Origin: an uncultured Bacteroidota bacterium
GTDB lineage: Bacteria > Bacteroidota > Bacteroidia > Chitinophagales > Saprospiraceae
Direction of reading: 5' to 3'
NCBI GenBank assembly: GCA_937876435.1
Contig: CALEIL010000096.1
Span: forward strand, 1-8,546
DNA: 8,546 nucleotides
In this document: one piece after another, positions 1 through 7,750 of the stretch
Layout: the number at the start of each line of letters is the position of its first letter
How positions within the stretch are numbered: the stretch's first letter is position 1
The notes under the pieces: generated by a model
Databases searched by the model: none
Told to the model about the DNA's origin: nothing
What the model saw: only the letters and a program-made list of their open reading frames with translations
Translations under genes and position numbers: made by a program

Positions 1-185
1 GTTCGATATTGCCATCATTATTATCAGTAAAAATATCATATTACTTTGATACATAATCCTATAACTTAGTTTAATTAAAGTGTTACTACAAAATTGTCAA
101 TGGAGACTATTATGGCACTTCGAAGTGATTTGGAATCGCAGTATTAAGGAATTCTAATATAGCATTTTCAATCATTTTCTGTCAA

Positions 186-213
186 TTTTTGGCCTTTTTT
201 GGCCTTTTTTGGC
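186..213. repeat. Helically phased T-tracts, 10-bp tandem repeat
   Basis: TTTTT (186-190), TTTTTT (195-200) and TTTTTT (205-210) are separated by GGCC, so the tracts end exactly 10 bp apart. On the minus strand these are A-tracts in phase with the helix, an arrangement known to bend DNA. The repeat lies about 85-110 nt beyond the lyase stop. No gene is supported around it, so its role is unknown; it could be a slippage-made repeat. Confidence 0.7.
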
Positions 214-263
214 AAGAAATGATAATTCTACATAAAACCTATGCTCCTTCTGACATCCCCTAA

Positions 264-308
264 CCTGTGCACACAGGATGGCAAAGTAGGAGAGGTTTCT
301 ACTCTCCT
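264..308 (-). other. Two small hairpins at the 3' end of the lyase gene
   Basis: On the minus strand AGGAGAG (308-302) pairs perfectly with CTCTCCT (294-288), and the loop contains the lyase stop codon TAG (301-299). A second stem, CCTGTG/CACAGG (277-272 with 269-264), follows 10 nt later. Neither is followed by a clear T-run, so this is not a standard intrinsic terminator. It may mark the transcript end or protect it from 3' exonucleases. No better terminator is visible to the left. Confidence 0.4.
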
Positions 309-2182
309 GTCAACCTGATTTTTATGTTCCCCTCGGATTCATCGAATGTCCAGGCCGGAATACTCAGTTCCAGTCGTTTCAGGTTTTCTATCTGGCGATC
401 CAGTTCCAGCGGTGCCGGGTCCAGTGAAACTACTGAAAGCGTAAAATCGGGATGGGACAAATTTTCGATCCGGATCTCTTTCCCATCCTGTTTCAAAACT
501 GCACCACCGTCATAAATCAGGACATCCGCTGTGGTCATCAATTGCCAGGTCACTTTTCTGGTGCTGTCATTGATCGAAAAATTATCCTCGATAACGAGCG
601 ATCTGGGGCCGTCTTTGGTAAATGTTCGCGTAATGCGTTCGAGCGTTCCTTCGAAAACGGGTGATAAATCAAAAGTTGCGGAGGGTTTTTCACCACCCTC
701 AAATTCTTCCAGGGAGGCGAATCCATCGACCACGTGAAGTTCGTCGTTGACCGTAAGTGTGCTGTGTCCGTAATTATTTTTTGTAATCAGGGTCCATCTT
801 TCGCAATCCTGACAGCTTCCCCACAATTGAAAACCCGTTTTTTCCAATTCATGATACGGTTGGTTACCGGGATCAATCACCCACCTGATACCGTCCAGTT
901 CCCATATGAATGATCCGGCATCCATATTGCCGTGGTTGACGGTTCCCCGTCCACCTTTTCCACCAAAATAATAATCGTCAGTCCCCCGGAATATCACAAT
1001 TGGATTGTCTCCTCTGCCACTCCAGGCATTGGGCAATTCAGGTACCTTATTGATGGGAGCGTATTGGGCAATCCAAACCAGGCCGGCTCCGGCCTGACGT
1101 GGTAATTTTCCAACCTCTTCGGGCGATCTCATGAATCTTTCGCTTTCAAAATACAATGGATCGTGGTAGGTTTTTGCAAACCACGCCAATGTCATATCCC
1201 CATTGGGACTTCTGCGGTCGCCACAATCCGCAAAATTGTAATACATACCGGAAGGAGCCTCACTCAATACTTTGAACAAGGCACTTTCCTTTAAAGCAGG
1301 GTATTCCACCAAACCGAAGTCATCTCCCAGGGCGCTCTCCAGGATCGACGCGGTCATTACTGTAAATGTGGTCCCGTAATTCCAATAGGTCGCCCCTTCG
1401 GGATACACCCCATCTGGTCCATAAGCCGCCAGGGCATACGGCATTCCATCCAGCGAACGGCTAATCGTCCGGGCAGCCAAATCTGGATTCTCATCCGCGA
1501 TCATAATGGAGGCTGCTATCATTCCGGCATTGCAGACCTGATTCCAGTTATTGGTACCATTGATCCACCAATTACTGCCGGAATAAGATGGATTGATTCC
1601 CTTATCTATCAAAGATGATTTTGCCAACCTGGTGGTCTCATCGGGAAGGTCTCCCCCGGTCCAGTCCAGAGCAATCGCTACCGCGAGAGACATTTCCGCC
1701 ACATCCAGATAATGAGATGGATTCCAGTCACTAAACCTGCATACCGCCAACACTTCATCATCGATTCGGTCGAGTATTTCTTTACTGCCTTCCATTTGGT
1801 AGACCATACCCAATATATTCATCCTGTACAACATCTCACGGGATACGGACAACAGTCTTCTACCAGTCATTATTCTTTCCAGTAATGGCTCTTCCAGAAT
1901 GTCCAACGCATTCAATTTGAAAGCTCCGTATACGTTGCCGACCAAAGGGTCGGATTTGATTTTCTGTTTTAAATCTCTGCTCAGTTCAGGAGTCAGAATT
2001 AATTTGGGGCTCTTCTTGCTGAGTGATTTCTGAAGATAATTTACATTTATAGGATTATCCAGTCGGACCGTATCCATCACAGGGGATGGATTTGAGTCAA
2101 TCACGGCGTTTATCTCGGTCGTAAAAATCAAGGACAAAATTATCAGAATTGGGAAACCAGAAAAACATCTTTTGATTTTCAT
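299..2182 (-). CDS. Secreted heparinase II/III-family polysaccharide lyase
   Basis: A 627-residue protein with an N-terminal export signal: basic MKIKR, a hydrophobic stretch at about residues 9-21, and possible cleavage after A26. Residues about 80-370 resemble the alpha-helical toroid domain of heparinase II/III-type lyases, including NNWNQVC (211-217) and YPEG..YWNYG (260-270). Residues about 390-627 form the beta-sheet domain typical of the family, beginning with NHGNMDAGSF (416-425) and GIRWVIDPG (431-439). Such enzymes cleave uronic-acid-containing polysaccharides by beta-elimination. By motif and spacing, candidate catalytic residues are an Asn in 211-214, Y260 or Y266, and H417; the spacing is close to that recalled for heparinase II (H202, Y257, H406). 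Substrate (glycosaminoglycan, alginate or another uronan) cannot be fixed. It is the third gene of the susCD locus, 241 nt after susD, with a terminator-like hairpin just before its start. Family confident, specificity open. Confidence 0.9.
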   Translation of the reverse strand: MKIKRCFSGFPILIILSLIFTTEINAVIDSNPSPVMDTVRLDNPINVNYLQKSLSKKSPKLILTPELSRDLKQKIKSDPLVGNVYGAFKLNALDILEEPLLERIMTGRRLLSVSREMLYRMNILGMVYQMEGSKEILDRIDDEVLAVCRFSDWNPSHYLDVAEMSLAVAIALDWTGGDLPDETTRLAKSSLIDKGINPSYSGSNWWINGTNNWNQVCNAGMIAASIMIADENPDLAARTISRSLDGMPYALAAYGPDGVYPEGATYWNYGTTFTVMTASILESALGDDFGLVEYPALKESALFKVLSEAPSGMYYNFADCGDRRSPNGDMTLAWFAKTYHDPLYFESERFMRSPEEVGKLPRQAGAGLVWIAQYAPINKVPELPNAWSGRGDNPIVIFRGTDDYYFGGKGGRGTVNHGNMDAGSFIWELDGIRWVIDPGNQPYHELEKTGFQLWGSCQDCERWTLITKNNYGHSTLTVNDELHVVDGFASLEEFEGGEKPSATFDLSPVFEGTLERITRTFTKDGPRSLVIEDNFSINDSTRKVTWQLMTTADVLIYDGGAVLKQDGKEIRIENLSHPDFTLSVVSLDPAPLELDRQIENLKRLELSIPAWTFDESEGNIKIRLTGE

Positions 2183-2200
2183 ATCGGGTATTTATTAGGT

Positions 2201-2242
2201 AAAAAGGCATCCTAACCGCATTTTTTAATAGGGTTAGGATGC
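2201..2242 (-). terminator. Terminator-like hairpin in the lyase leader
   Basis: On the minus strand, GCATCCTAACC (2242-2232) pairs perfectly over 11 bp with GGTTAGGATGC (2217-2207) around a 14-nt loop. It is followed by C and then TTTTT (2205-2201), the form of an intrinsic terminator. The T-run ends 18 nt before the lyase ATG, so it sits downstream of susD but inside the leader of the next gene. It could end most susCD transcripts and lower lyase output, or act as an attenuator. The loop is longer than usual and the T-run short, so partial readthrough is likely. Confidence 0.7.
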
Positions 2243-2266
2243 TAATTTAAAAATTCATTTCAAACA

Positions 2267-2402
2267 CAGCCCCATGATCCATTGAATTTAAATGGTTGGG
2301 CTGATGGAGGCACCTTCGGGCGTGCCTTCAATCGTGGGCGGGTTGGTTTAAGGTTGAAGGCATGCCCCTAGCGCACCGGCCAGGCGGCAGATGCCTTCCA
2401 CC
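2267..2402. repeat. Cluster of inverted repeats in the susD-lyase gap
   Basis: Three more potential hairpins precede the terminator-like one. CAGCCC (2267-2272) pairs with GGGCTG (2298-2303), with an inner CCATT/AATGG stem. AGGCAC (2308-2313) pairs with GTGCCT (2322-2327). GGTTGAAGGCAT (2352-2363) pairs with ATGCCTTCCACC (2391-2402) with one mismatch over 12 bp. The motif GCATGCCTTCAA or a near copy occurs in both orientations (2320-2331 and 2354-2365), with a further partial copy at 2391-2398. The stretch is visibly richer in G and C than the other intergenic DNA. It may be a repetitive extragenic element or structured mRNA; no known RNA family was recognised. Confidence 0.55.
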
Positions 2403-2423
2403 ATTGTCAATTGTCCATTAATT

Positions 2424-4202
2424 TCACCAACCCGGATTCTGTTGGATATTTGGATTTTGAGAAATCACACTAAGTGGGATAGGCCACAAGTAGTGCTTAT
2501 TTTCATCAAAAACCGGATTTTCCCAATCCGTGTCCTTATAAACGTCCACGTATTCTACCCCATCCACCATGGAGGACTTCACGTTTGCTCCCTGATACCG
2601 GGCCTGATTAGCAGCGTCGTAACGAACACCATAAGATGGAATTTCAAGTTTTTTCCCTTGTTTCCAACGGCGGAGGTCATCGTACCGGAATCCTTCCATA
2701 AACAATTCAATTCTTCGTTCCCTTCTGATTTCAACAATCAAAGGCGATACCCCGTCATTGACATATCTGGGATCAACCGGAATATTATTCAGATCCATAT
2801 GGGGCATACCCACTCGATCCCTCAATTGGTTGATACTAATATCCAGATCGGCCTGGGTGATCGTCCCCAGTTCTGCCATGGCTTCTGCATAATTCAGGAG
2901 CACTTCTCCATACCTCAGGGTAATAGCTGGTGTGGCTGAGGTGTTGTAGGTAGCATACGCAGCTACTGGTTCGTACACCTTGATGATGTGGTAGCCTGTC
3001 TCAGATTTCAAACCGCCATCCATTCCTTGCAAACGGGGATACAGACGGGTATCGTTGTTCGCGTATTCGTATTTTAATACATCATCCGGATGTAATACCG
3101 TCTGACGCAAACGGGGATCACGATTCTCAAACAAATCTTCAAATTGCGCATCTCCCTGGTACAATGGGGATAATGTAATAGGCAGACCATCCGTACACAG
3201 ATAATCCTCTACCAGGCTTTTGGTGGCTCCGCCATTATATCCTTTATTATAATTTTGAACGTGGTTGGTATAGATCCCCAGTTCATACCGCCTCCAGTAC
3301 ATCACTTCAGGAACCCCTGTCAGATCAGCCGTGATCTGGTGGATAGCATTATAATCGTTTTGTGGATCTCCGGTACTGTACAATTCATAAGGTCCATTGT
3401 CTATCACTTCTTTGGCAGCAGCCGCTGCTTCCTGAAACCACATTTCCGGATTACTACCACCGTGGTATTTTCGCCAGGTACCTTCGTATAGACAAACCCT
3501 GGATTTGACCAGCAAGGCTGCCCAACGGTTCAATCTTCCAGGTGCCGACCCGTCTCCCCAGTCATCGGGTATATTTTGGGTGGCAAAGTTTAGATCCTCC
3601 AGTACATGAGCCATTACCTCTTCCCGGGGTGTCCTCGCTGCGTACAATTCTTCTGAATCTACATTAAGTTCATGATCTACCCACGGAGCCGCCCCAAACT
3701 TGAATACTTTTTCGGCATAAAACCATCCCCTGAAGAGCCGGGCTTCTCCTGCGTATTTATCGATGATTTCCTGGTCTATCTCAGCCTTCCCATAACTATC
3801 CAGACCCACGTTGATCGCCCGGACAAAATCCCAGCCTTTGTACCCAAACCATTGAGTCCCCGATGGAACCTTGTGTTTGCCGGAGCGAACCTCCTGAAAT
3901 CTATTGTGACGGGAGTGCTTGGGAGCAATATTATCGGTAAATTCATCCAGACACCAGATACTGGCCCAGTGGCTGTCAAATCCTTCATGATGTCCCATCA
4001 TAATGGGTACGTTGTCATCGTTTCTGGCAATGTGGTATAAACTATTGTTGTAAACACGCAAGTCATTCTCGGTATTCCAAAAGGTTTCATTGCTGATCTC
4101 ATCCAGTGGGTATCTTTCCAGAAATTCATCGTTGCACCCCGTAAAAGCAGCGAAAACCAGGATTAAAAGTATTGGCTTTATGATATAATATTTCATTTTC
4201 AT
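2424..4202 (-). CDS. susD: SusD/RagB-family outer-membrane glycan-binding lipoprotein
   Basis: A 592-residue protein of usual SusD length. A hydrophobic signal (residues 8-20) ends in a lipobox FTGC with lipidated Cys23. The following N-D-E fits the acidic surface-export signal of Bacteroidota lipoproteins, so it should face outward. Family signatures are in order: FLERYPLDEIS (27-37), EARLFRGWFY (153-162), EVLLNYAEAMAELG (433-446), RRERRIELFMEGFRYDDLRRW (within 493-513) and the typical C-terminal end YLWPIPLSVISQNPNIQQNP. SusD proteins cap the SusC barrel, bind oligosaccharide and hand it on for TonB-driven import. The start lies 13 nt after the susC stop, so the two are surely co-transcribed. 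The frame is intact, unlike susC. Family assignment is near certain; the ligand is unknown, presumably a product of the neighbouring lyase. Confidence 0.97.
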   Translation of the reverse strand: MKMKYYIIKPILLILVFAAFTGCNDEFLERYPLDEISNETFWNTENDLRVYNNSLYHIARNDDNVPIMMGHHEGFDSHWASIWCLDEFTDNIAPKHSRHNRFQEVRSGKHKVPSGTQWFGYKGWDFVRAINVGLDSYGKAEIDQEIIDKYAGEARLFRGWFYAEKVFKFGAAPWVDHELNVDSEELYAARTPREEVMAHVLEDLNFATQNIPDDWGDGSAPGRLNRWAALLVKSRVCLYEGTWRKYHGGSNPEMWFQEAAAAAKEVIDNGPYELYSTGDPQNDYNAIHQITADLTGVPEVMYWRRYELGIYTNHVQNYNKGYNGGATKSLVEDYLCTDGLPITLSPLYQGDAQFEDLFENRDPRLRQTVLHPDDVLKYEYANNDTRLYPRLQGMDGGLKSETGYHIIKVYEPVAAYATYNTSATPAITLRYGEVLLNYAEAMAELGTITQADLDISINQLRDRVGMPHMDLNNIPVDPRYVNDGVSPLIVEIRRERRIELFMEGFRYDDLRRWKQGKKLEIPSYGVRYDAANQARYQGANVKSSMVDGVEYVDVYKDTDWENPVFDENKHYLWPIPLSVISQNPNIQQNPGW

Positions 4203-4215
4203 ATCTTTTTATAAG

Positions 4216-5646
4216 TTATAAGGTAATGTTTACTCCCAGCGAATAGATCCGTTGAAGAGGATATTCGACAGCTCCATTAAAGTTTTGTCCTGAGAGTATA
4301 TTAGTATGCAGGTTCTCAGGATCCAATGGCTTTCTCATTTTGGTAAATTCAAACATATTCATACCCGCCAGATAAATCCGTACACCACCTATCCCTACTT
4401 TTTGGATCCAATCCGGATTGAGGTTATAGCTCAATGTGAGGTTTTTCAATCGCATATAGCTCGCATTTTGCAGATACCTGGATTGGACCTGGATATTTTG
4501 TTTGGTATTGGTGGCTACATGAGGAGCCGGGAAATAAGCTTCCCGGTTATCTTCGTTCCAGGTGTCCGTGATATAGTACCATTCGACGTGACCGGCATTG
4601 TATGGGAAAAACCAGGTCCAGTTACCATCCGAAGGCCAGTAATCCCTTTTTCCGATGCCCTGAAAAAAGGTTGTGAGGGACCAGTTTTTGTAATGAAGAT
4701 CCAGATTGATACCAAAACTGTACCGGGGAGTTGAATTCCCAATGATGGTTCGGTCCCCGGGATTATCCAGGGTATTATTACCCGGGCTTATCTCCCCGTC
4801 GTTGTCCAAATCAGCGTATTGGATATCTCCAGGTCTCCAGTTGGTTCCGATTCTGGACTGGTCAGCAGCTGAAGACACTTCTTCCTCGGTCTGGAAAATG
4901 CCGACGGTTTGGTATCCCCATATATCACCGATCTTTTGACCTTCGTAATACTCGGATAAGGCACCCGTAGGATTGTCATATTTTGTGATTTCGGTTTGCC
5001 AGTCAGATAATGACAAGGTAAGGCGGTAATTGAAATCTCTTCCGATATTATCCCTCCAGGTCAGTGAGCCTTCCCAACCGTTGGTCTGCAAATCTGCTGC
5101 GTTGGCTTCCGGGGCATCCGTTCCCAATATGCTGGGGTATTCCACATCGGTCAACATATCTTTGGTTTCCCGGGTGTATATGTCAAAAGTCCCATCCAAT
5201 TTTTGTTTGAGTATGGTAAAATCAATCCCCAGATTTTTGGAAACCACGGTTTCCCAGGTCAAGGTAGGGCTGACCAGTCCTGCTGCCGATACATAAGGAG
5301 TTCTGGCTCCCCCGGACATCATATACGGCGAAGCACCGATTCCCAGGGTTGAAATGTAAGGATAGTAATTGTCGCCCAATAATTGATTCCCAAGCGTACC
5401 GTACGACGCCCTGATTTTGAGGTTATCCAGAAAATCGGTGGTACCCGACATAAATCCTTCTTCTGAAATTCTCCAGCCAACAGAGAATGACGGAAAAAAT
5501 CCAAAGCGGTCATCTTTCGGAAACCGCGAAGTACCATCGTACCGTCCGTTGACTTCAAAGAGGTACCTGCCATCAAAAATATAATTGAGTCTGTAAAACG
5601 CCCCCCTCAAAGAAACGTGGGATTTTCCACCGAATGTCTCCTGGTT
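4216..5646 (-). pseudogene. susC: SusC/RagA TonB-dependent transporter, C-terminal part after frameshift
   Basis: The second reading frame of a broken susC. It resumes near 5646 with NQETFGGKSHVS and continues LRGAFYRLNYIFDGRYLFEV, the usual mid-barrel signature, then GRYDGTSRFP. Counting from that Leu, about 464 residues of barrel follow, including YADLDNDGEIS (265-275) and NPGDRTIIGNSTPRYSFG (283-300), and the protein ends in an outer-membrane-type strand, YSLGVNITL. A TTG at 5610 is the first possible start codon, but no signal peptide precedes it, so this part could not reach the outer membrane alone. It is best read as the rest of the upstream fragment. The stop is 13 nt before susD. The remaining frame is clean and conserved, so the break is either recent or a sequence error. 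Confidence 0.9.
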
Positions 5647-7487
5647 ACCGTAGTGGCATTCAGGTCAGTGATGAGGGGTGTAATCAGTGTACCCGCTCTA
5701 GCCCGGGTATAGGTATTCTGTCCCCATTCCTGGTTAAAACCCACCATCGCTCTGAAAAAATGGAGGGTCCCGGGATCCAGGGTATAGTCTGCGTAGGTAT
5801 TGATGACATAATACTGATTATAATCGCTACGATTGTCGATAAAGTCACTTCCGCTAAATCCATTCCCAATAATGAGCCCCGTCTGCAGGTCATTGTTCTC
5901 GATGATTTCAATTTTGCTGGCTACATCCTGATAATCCCTATGGTAGGTATTATAGGAAAACTCCCCCCTCAGTTTCAAACCTTTGAGCGGTGTAATGGTC
6001 ACCCCCTGGGATAGCCATGTATCGTTAATTGTAAAAGTTTCCCGCCCCCCATCTTCGAGATAAGGCAGGAAGTTGGTCCCTGCAAAGTGCATTCCTATAT
6101 ACTGGGCAAACTGATCGTGATCCCCGGGAGTGAGGTAGTAATCCAGATCCGGGAAATCAACCGGCATTATGGGATTGACCCGAGCTACTGTGTTGATATT
6201 GACGTCCCAATTGTAGAAATGGGGCTTATCACTTCTTTGGGAGTTAAATACGATTTTTTCGTCCAGACTAAACCAATCAGTGATCTTGAAGTCTGCTTTC
6301 ATCAAAGCATTGTAGCGTTTGAAGTTTTCATTGTTCTCATGGTTGAGATAACCGTCTTTATTCAAGGCCCCAAATGATACATAATAGGAAGCATTTTCGG
6401 TCGCCCCGGACACATTGAGATCATATTTTTGTTGGGGTGCGTAGTCGGTCATCAACCGATCCTGGTAATTATTGAATCCATAAAATTGCAGATTCCCATC
6501 CTGCACACCCCACGCAGGACCACCTTCCTGGGAATATTTCCGGACGTTCTCGACAAAATTGTCATTATAGGAAGGATTTCCATTGGTGCGGATATTGGCT
6601 TCATTTCTCGCCAGTACAAATTGGTATGGATCGGTGACCGGATCCATATTGAAAATGGGCTTCGCTTCGGATAATTCCGTGGACAATTGGATCCTGGCAC
6701 GGCCTATTTTCCCTTTTTTGGTTTCAACCAGGATGACCCCAAAGGCGGCTCTGGCACCATACACAGCCGCTGCTGAAGCATCTTTCAGCACGTTGACACT
6801 GGCTATGTCGTTGGGATTGATCCGCTCGATATCCATTGGTACCCCATCCACCAGAATAAGCGGCGAACCTCCATTAATCGACTCATATCCCCGGATATTA
6901 AAATCAGCGGATCGGGTCGGATCTCCGTTCCGGATGGAAACATTCAAATTGGGGATCAAGCCTTGCAGCCCCTGCCCTACACTGGGGATGGGCCGGTTTT
7001 CCAAAGCATCACTCCCGATGGACGAAACGGCTCCGGTAAGATTTACCTTCTTTTGGGAACCATACCCCACCACAACCAGTTCTTCCAGCAATTCTGAATC
7101 GGAAATCAACTGGACATCAATATTGGTCCGGCCGTCTACTGGTATTTCCTGAGTTTGATATCCGACGTAGGAAAATATCAAAACGGCGTTTTCGTCGACA
7201 TCCTCCAGGGTGTAACGTCCATCCATATCAGTGGCCGTCCCGTCATTTGAGCCTTTAATCTGGACGTTGACCCCGATAAGGGGCAAGTCTGATTCATCCA
7301 TTACGGTACCGTTCACAGTGATCGGTAAAAGATCGGGTAGATCGGTGGCCCGTAGTGGCACAGATAACCAAATAGACAACATCAAAAAACAGATGCTCCA
7401 TTTTAGACACGAATACCAGGACCCTGAGAAGGTAAATTGATCGGATTCCGGTATCATGTAAAATTGTGTTGAACTTAGTACTCTCAT
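5607..7487 (-). pseudogene. susC: SusC/RagA TonB-dependent transporter, N-terminal part before frameshift
   Basis: A 626-codon frame. A hydrophobic signal sits at about residues 29-46 (LKWSICFLMLSIW), after an unusually long N-terminus; Met11 (7455-7457) is an alternative start. Next come a carboxypeptidase-regulatory-like beta domain (about 55-130, VNGTVMDESDLPLIGVNVQI through FSYVGYQTQEIPV), a TonB-box-like ELVVVGYG (136-143), and the plug domain (about 145-260, with LILVDGVPMDIERINPNDIA and LKDASAAAVYGARAAFGVI). The first half of the barrel follows. SusC proteins import oligosaccharides across the outer membrane using TonB energy, with SusD as lid. The frame matches the family to LNATT (residue 613), then turns into 13 unrelated residues and stops. 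As it stands the product lacks over 40 percent of the barrel and should not transport. Confidence 0.93.
5644..5651 (-). other. Frameshift site in susC
   Basis: On the coding strand the sequence reads ACG GTA ACC AGG in the upstream frame. If one G is added (ACG GGT AAC CAG) the protein reads LNATTGNQETFGGKSHVSLR, a natural SusC transition into the conserved LRGAFYRLNY strand. The repaired protein would be about 1,090 residues, normal for the family. There is no X-XXY-YYZ slippery heptamer here, so programmed frameshifting is unlikely. The exact missing base is inferred, not seen. Confidence 0.8.
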
Positions 7488-7572
7488 AGTTGCATTTTTA
7501 CAATGTTTATAATAAATAGTAATTCATCTAGTAGCCTGTGAATTAGGATTCTTTGGGACGATTTATTCCTAA

Positions 7573-7592
7573 TACTGCAAACGTTTGCAGTA
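7573..7592. promoter_or_regulatory. LacI/GalR-type operator upstream of susC
   Basis: A perfect 20-bp palindrome, TACTGCAAACGTTTGCAGTA, centred on the CpG at 7582-7583. The core TGCAAACGTTTGCA has the symmetric form with a central CG that LacI/GalR-family repressors recognise. It lies 85 nt upstream of the susC start codon, suited to controlling the whole susC-susD-lyase unit. No regulator gene is in the window, so it would act in trans. I found no convincing Bacteroidota -33/-7 pair (TTTG / TAnnTTTG) around it, so the transcription start is not placed. The palindrome is directly seen; the protein family that binds it is inferred. Confidence 0.75.
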
Positions 7593-7750
7593 AGTTTTTA
7601 AAGCCATACCGAAATAGAGAAAAAACCGAACAAAAGCACGCCTGTTCCAGAGTCTCAAAAACCCGATCCGATGAACAAATTTCGATATGTTCACTGGCTT
7701 TTAAAATTCTCACTAACTCAGTCTTCATCTATTCCTCAATAGTATGTTAA

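Noticed and set aside
2391..2939. Plus-strand 182-codon frame antisense to susD
   Set aside because: It is a shadow of the SusD C-terminal coding region and has no family features.
5607..5660. Programmed -1 frameshifting joining the two susC halves
   Set aside because: No slippery heptamer with the right phase lies in the overlap, and SusC proteins are not known to use frameshifting.
6583..7152. Plus-strand 189-codon frame antisense to susC
   Set aside because: It is a shadow of the strongly conserved susC plug domain on the other strand.
7543..7728. Minus-strand 61-codon frame upstream of susC
   Set aside because: It overlaps the operator palindrome, has no recognisable domain or start context, and is short enough to be chance.
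7553..7750. Plus-strand 65-codon frame upstream of susC
   Set aside because: It runs through the same operator region and its product resembles no family I know.
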